NCBI GenBank assembly: GCA_002389045.1
Contig: DGNS01000009.1
Span: 513,608-577,607 of the forward strand
DNA: 64,000 nucleotides
Source: Thiotrichaceae bacterium UBA4486
GTDB lineage: Bacteria > Pseudomonadota > Gammaproteobacteria > Eutrophobiales > Eutrophobiaceae
Reading direction: 5' to 3'
This document shows positions 63,672 through 64,000 of the stretch, one piece after another. The position numbers were made by a program, and so were the translations under genes. Below the pieces are notes generated by a model, which ran no database searches, was not told the origin of the DNA, and saw nothing but the letters and a program-made list of their open reading frames with translations. Numbering within the stretch: position 1 is the stretch's first letter; the number at the start of each line of letters is the position of its first letter.

Positions 63672-63704
63672 CGTAATTATTCACATAATGTATGAATTAT
63701 TACG
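63672..63704. promoter_or_regulatory. Near-palindromic candidate AbiEi operator
   Basis: CGTAATTATTCA and TGAATTATTACG face each other across a 9-bp spacer with two mismatches, just before the AbiEi start. AbiEi proteins repress by binding inverted repeats upstream of their operons. Confidence 0.55.
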
Positions 63705-63837
63705 TATAAAGTATACTATTTTCTACGGATTCACTAGCTTTTCTACGTATTTATTCAGTTATTCAATGAATTAATACGCTCTCAATATACCTTGGTCCCT
63801 CGTATTGGAGAACGCCATAGACGCTACCGACTCCTGC

Positions 63838-64000
63838 TCACGGCACCACCAGTTCCACCAGCCGTTCAGTAAACGGCGTGCTTTCGCTTGAAGTGATCAA
63901 TAACCGGGACCGGGCGCGGGTCATGCCGACATACATCAAGCGCACCTGGTCTGCCAGCTCTTCGGCCACGTAGTGGATCGGTAATCCCCCCGGAATTTAG
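63838..64000 (-). pseudogene. 3' end of a UvrD-type helicase gene (right copy)
   Basis: The minus-strand frame reads IPGGLPIHYVAEELADQVRL, then MYVGMTRARSRLLITSSEST, PFTERLVELVVP and TGA at 63838-63840. An in-frame TAA occurs at 63997-63999; removing one A of the AAA run would read through with LIPGG, a normal helicase segment. So this may be a frameshifted or truncated gene, or the true helicase with a sequencing slip; the rest lies beyond the window. Confidence 0.65.

Overview
The window looks like a chromosomal segment of a halotolerant, facultatively anaerobic gammaproteobacterium, perhaps a Chromatiales/Ectothiorhodospiraceae-type lineage. Pointers are the Uup, EttA, RhlE, HemN, Mug and RNase D set, de novo glycine betaine synthesis by stepwise glycine methylation next to a BCCT carrier, FNR/Anr-type boxes, and a PHB depolymerase-like esterase. 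The taxonomic placement is inference: there is no rRNA gene here and no search was run. No tRNA, rRNA or CRISPR array was found.

Layout. 0-8.5 kb: end of a SulP transporter, a SpoIIAA-like protein, uup, a 132-bp inverted-repeat element, an SprT-type metalloprotein, an MgtC-type membrane protein, a heptamer repeat array, an FMN hydroxyacid oxidase, an exported amidohydrolase and a small secreted coiled-coil protein. 8.5-17.3 kb: ettA, a second heptamer array, a patatin lipase, an EF-hand protein, modABC, hemN with an FNR box, blc and a VOC protein. 17.5-25.3 kb: a two-domain kinase, a thioredoxin-CcdA fusion with a haem-type DUF3365 protein behind a perfect FNR box, and a translationally coupled PhoU-like/PPDK-like pair. 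25.3-29 kb: betaine operon (GSMT, SDMT, BCCT) with a long leader. 29-33.6 kb: small conserved proteins, an RRM protein apparently started at CTG, a cold-shock protein, an ACT protein and a Ser/Thr kinase.

33.6-36 kb is a scar: AT-rich DNA, a probable permease remnant, an IS1380 transposase stub and an XRE-cupin regulator. 36-48 kb is mostly housekeeping (PRTase, PHB depolymerase-like esterase, rhlE, transglutaminase, mug, rnd), with a hairpin repeat cluster, an RRM/spermidine-synthase-like fusion and a truncated Old Yellow Enzyme gene.

48.6-55.0 kb holds the most unusual set. Three genes overlap by 4 bp each: a signal-peptide-bearing protein with a phosphohistidine domain before an ATP-grasp domain (the order of glucan water dikinases, reversed from PPDK), an exported beta-lactamase-fold hydrolase, and a carrier resembling the NTT ATP/ADP translocases. 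A second exported hydrolase is convergent. The proposal is that the carrier supplies nucleotide to an extracytoplasmic dikinase.

58.3-64 kb is a defence/toxin-antitoxin island: HNH nuclease, pRiA4b ORF-3 protein, HepT/HTH-MntA with a 19-bp inverted-repeat operator, a Schlafen-AlbA ATPase, and an AbiEi antitoxin whose AbiEii partner is cut off and joined to an HsdM scrap. Two copies of a helicase 3' end flank the right part, suggesting duplication during island assembly.
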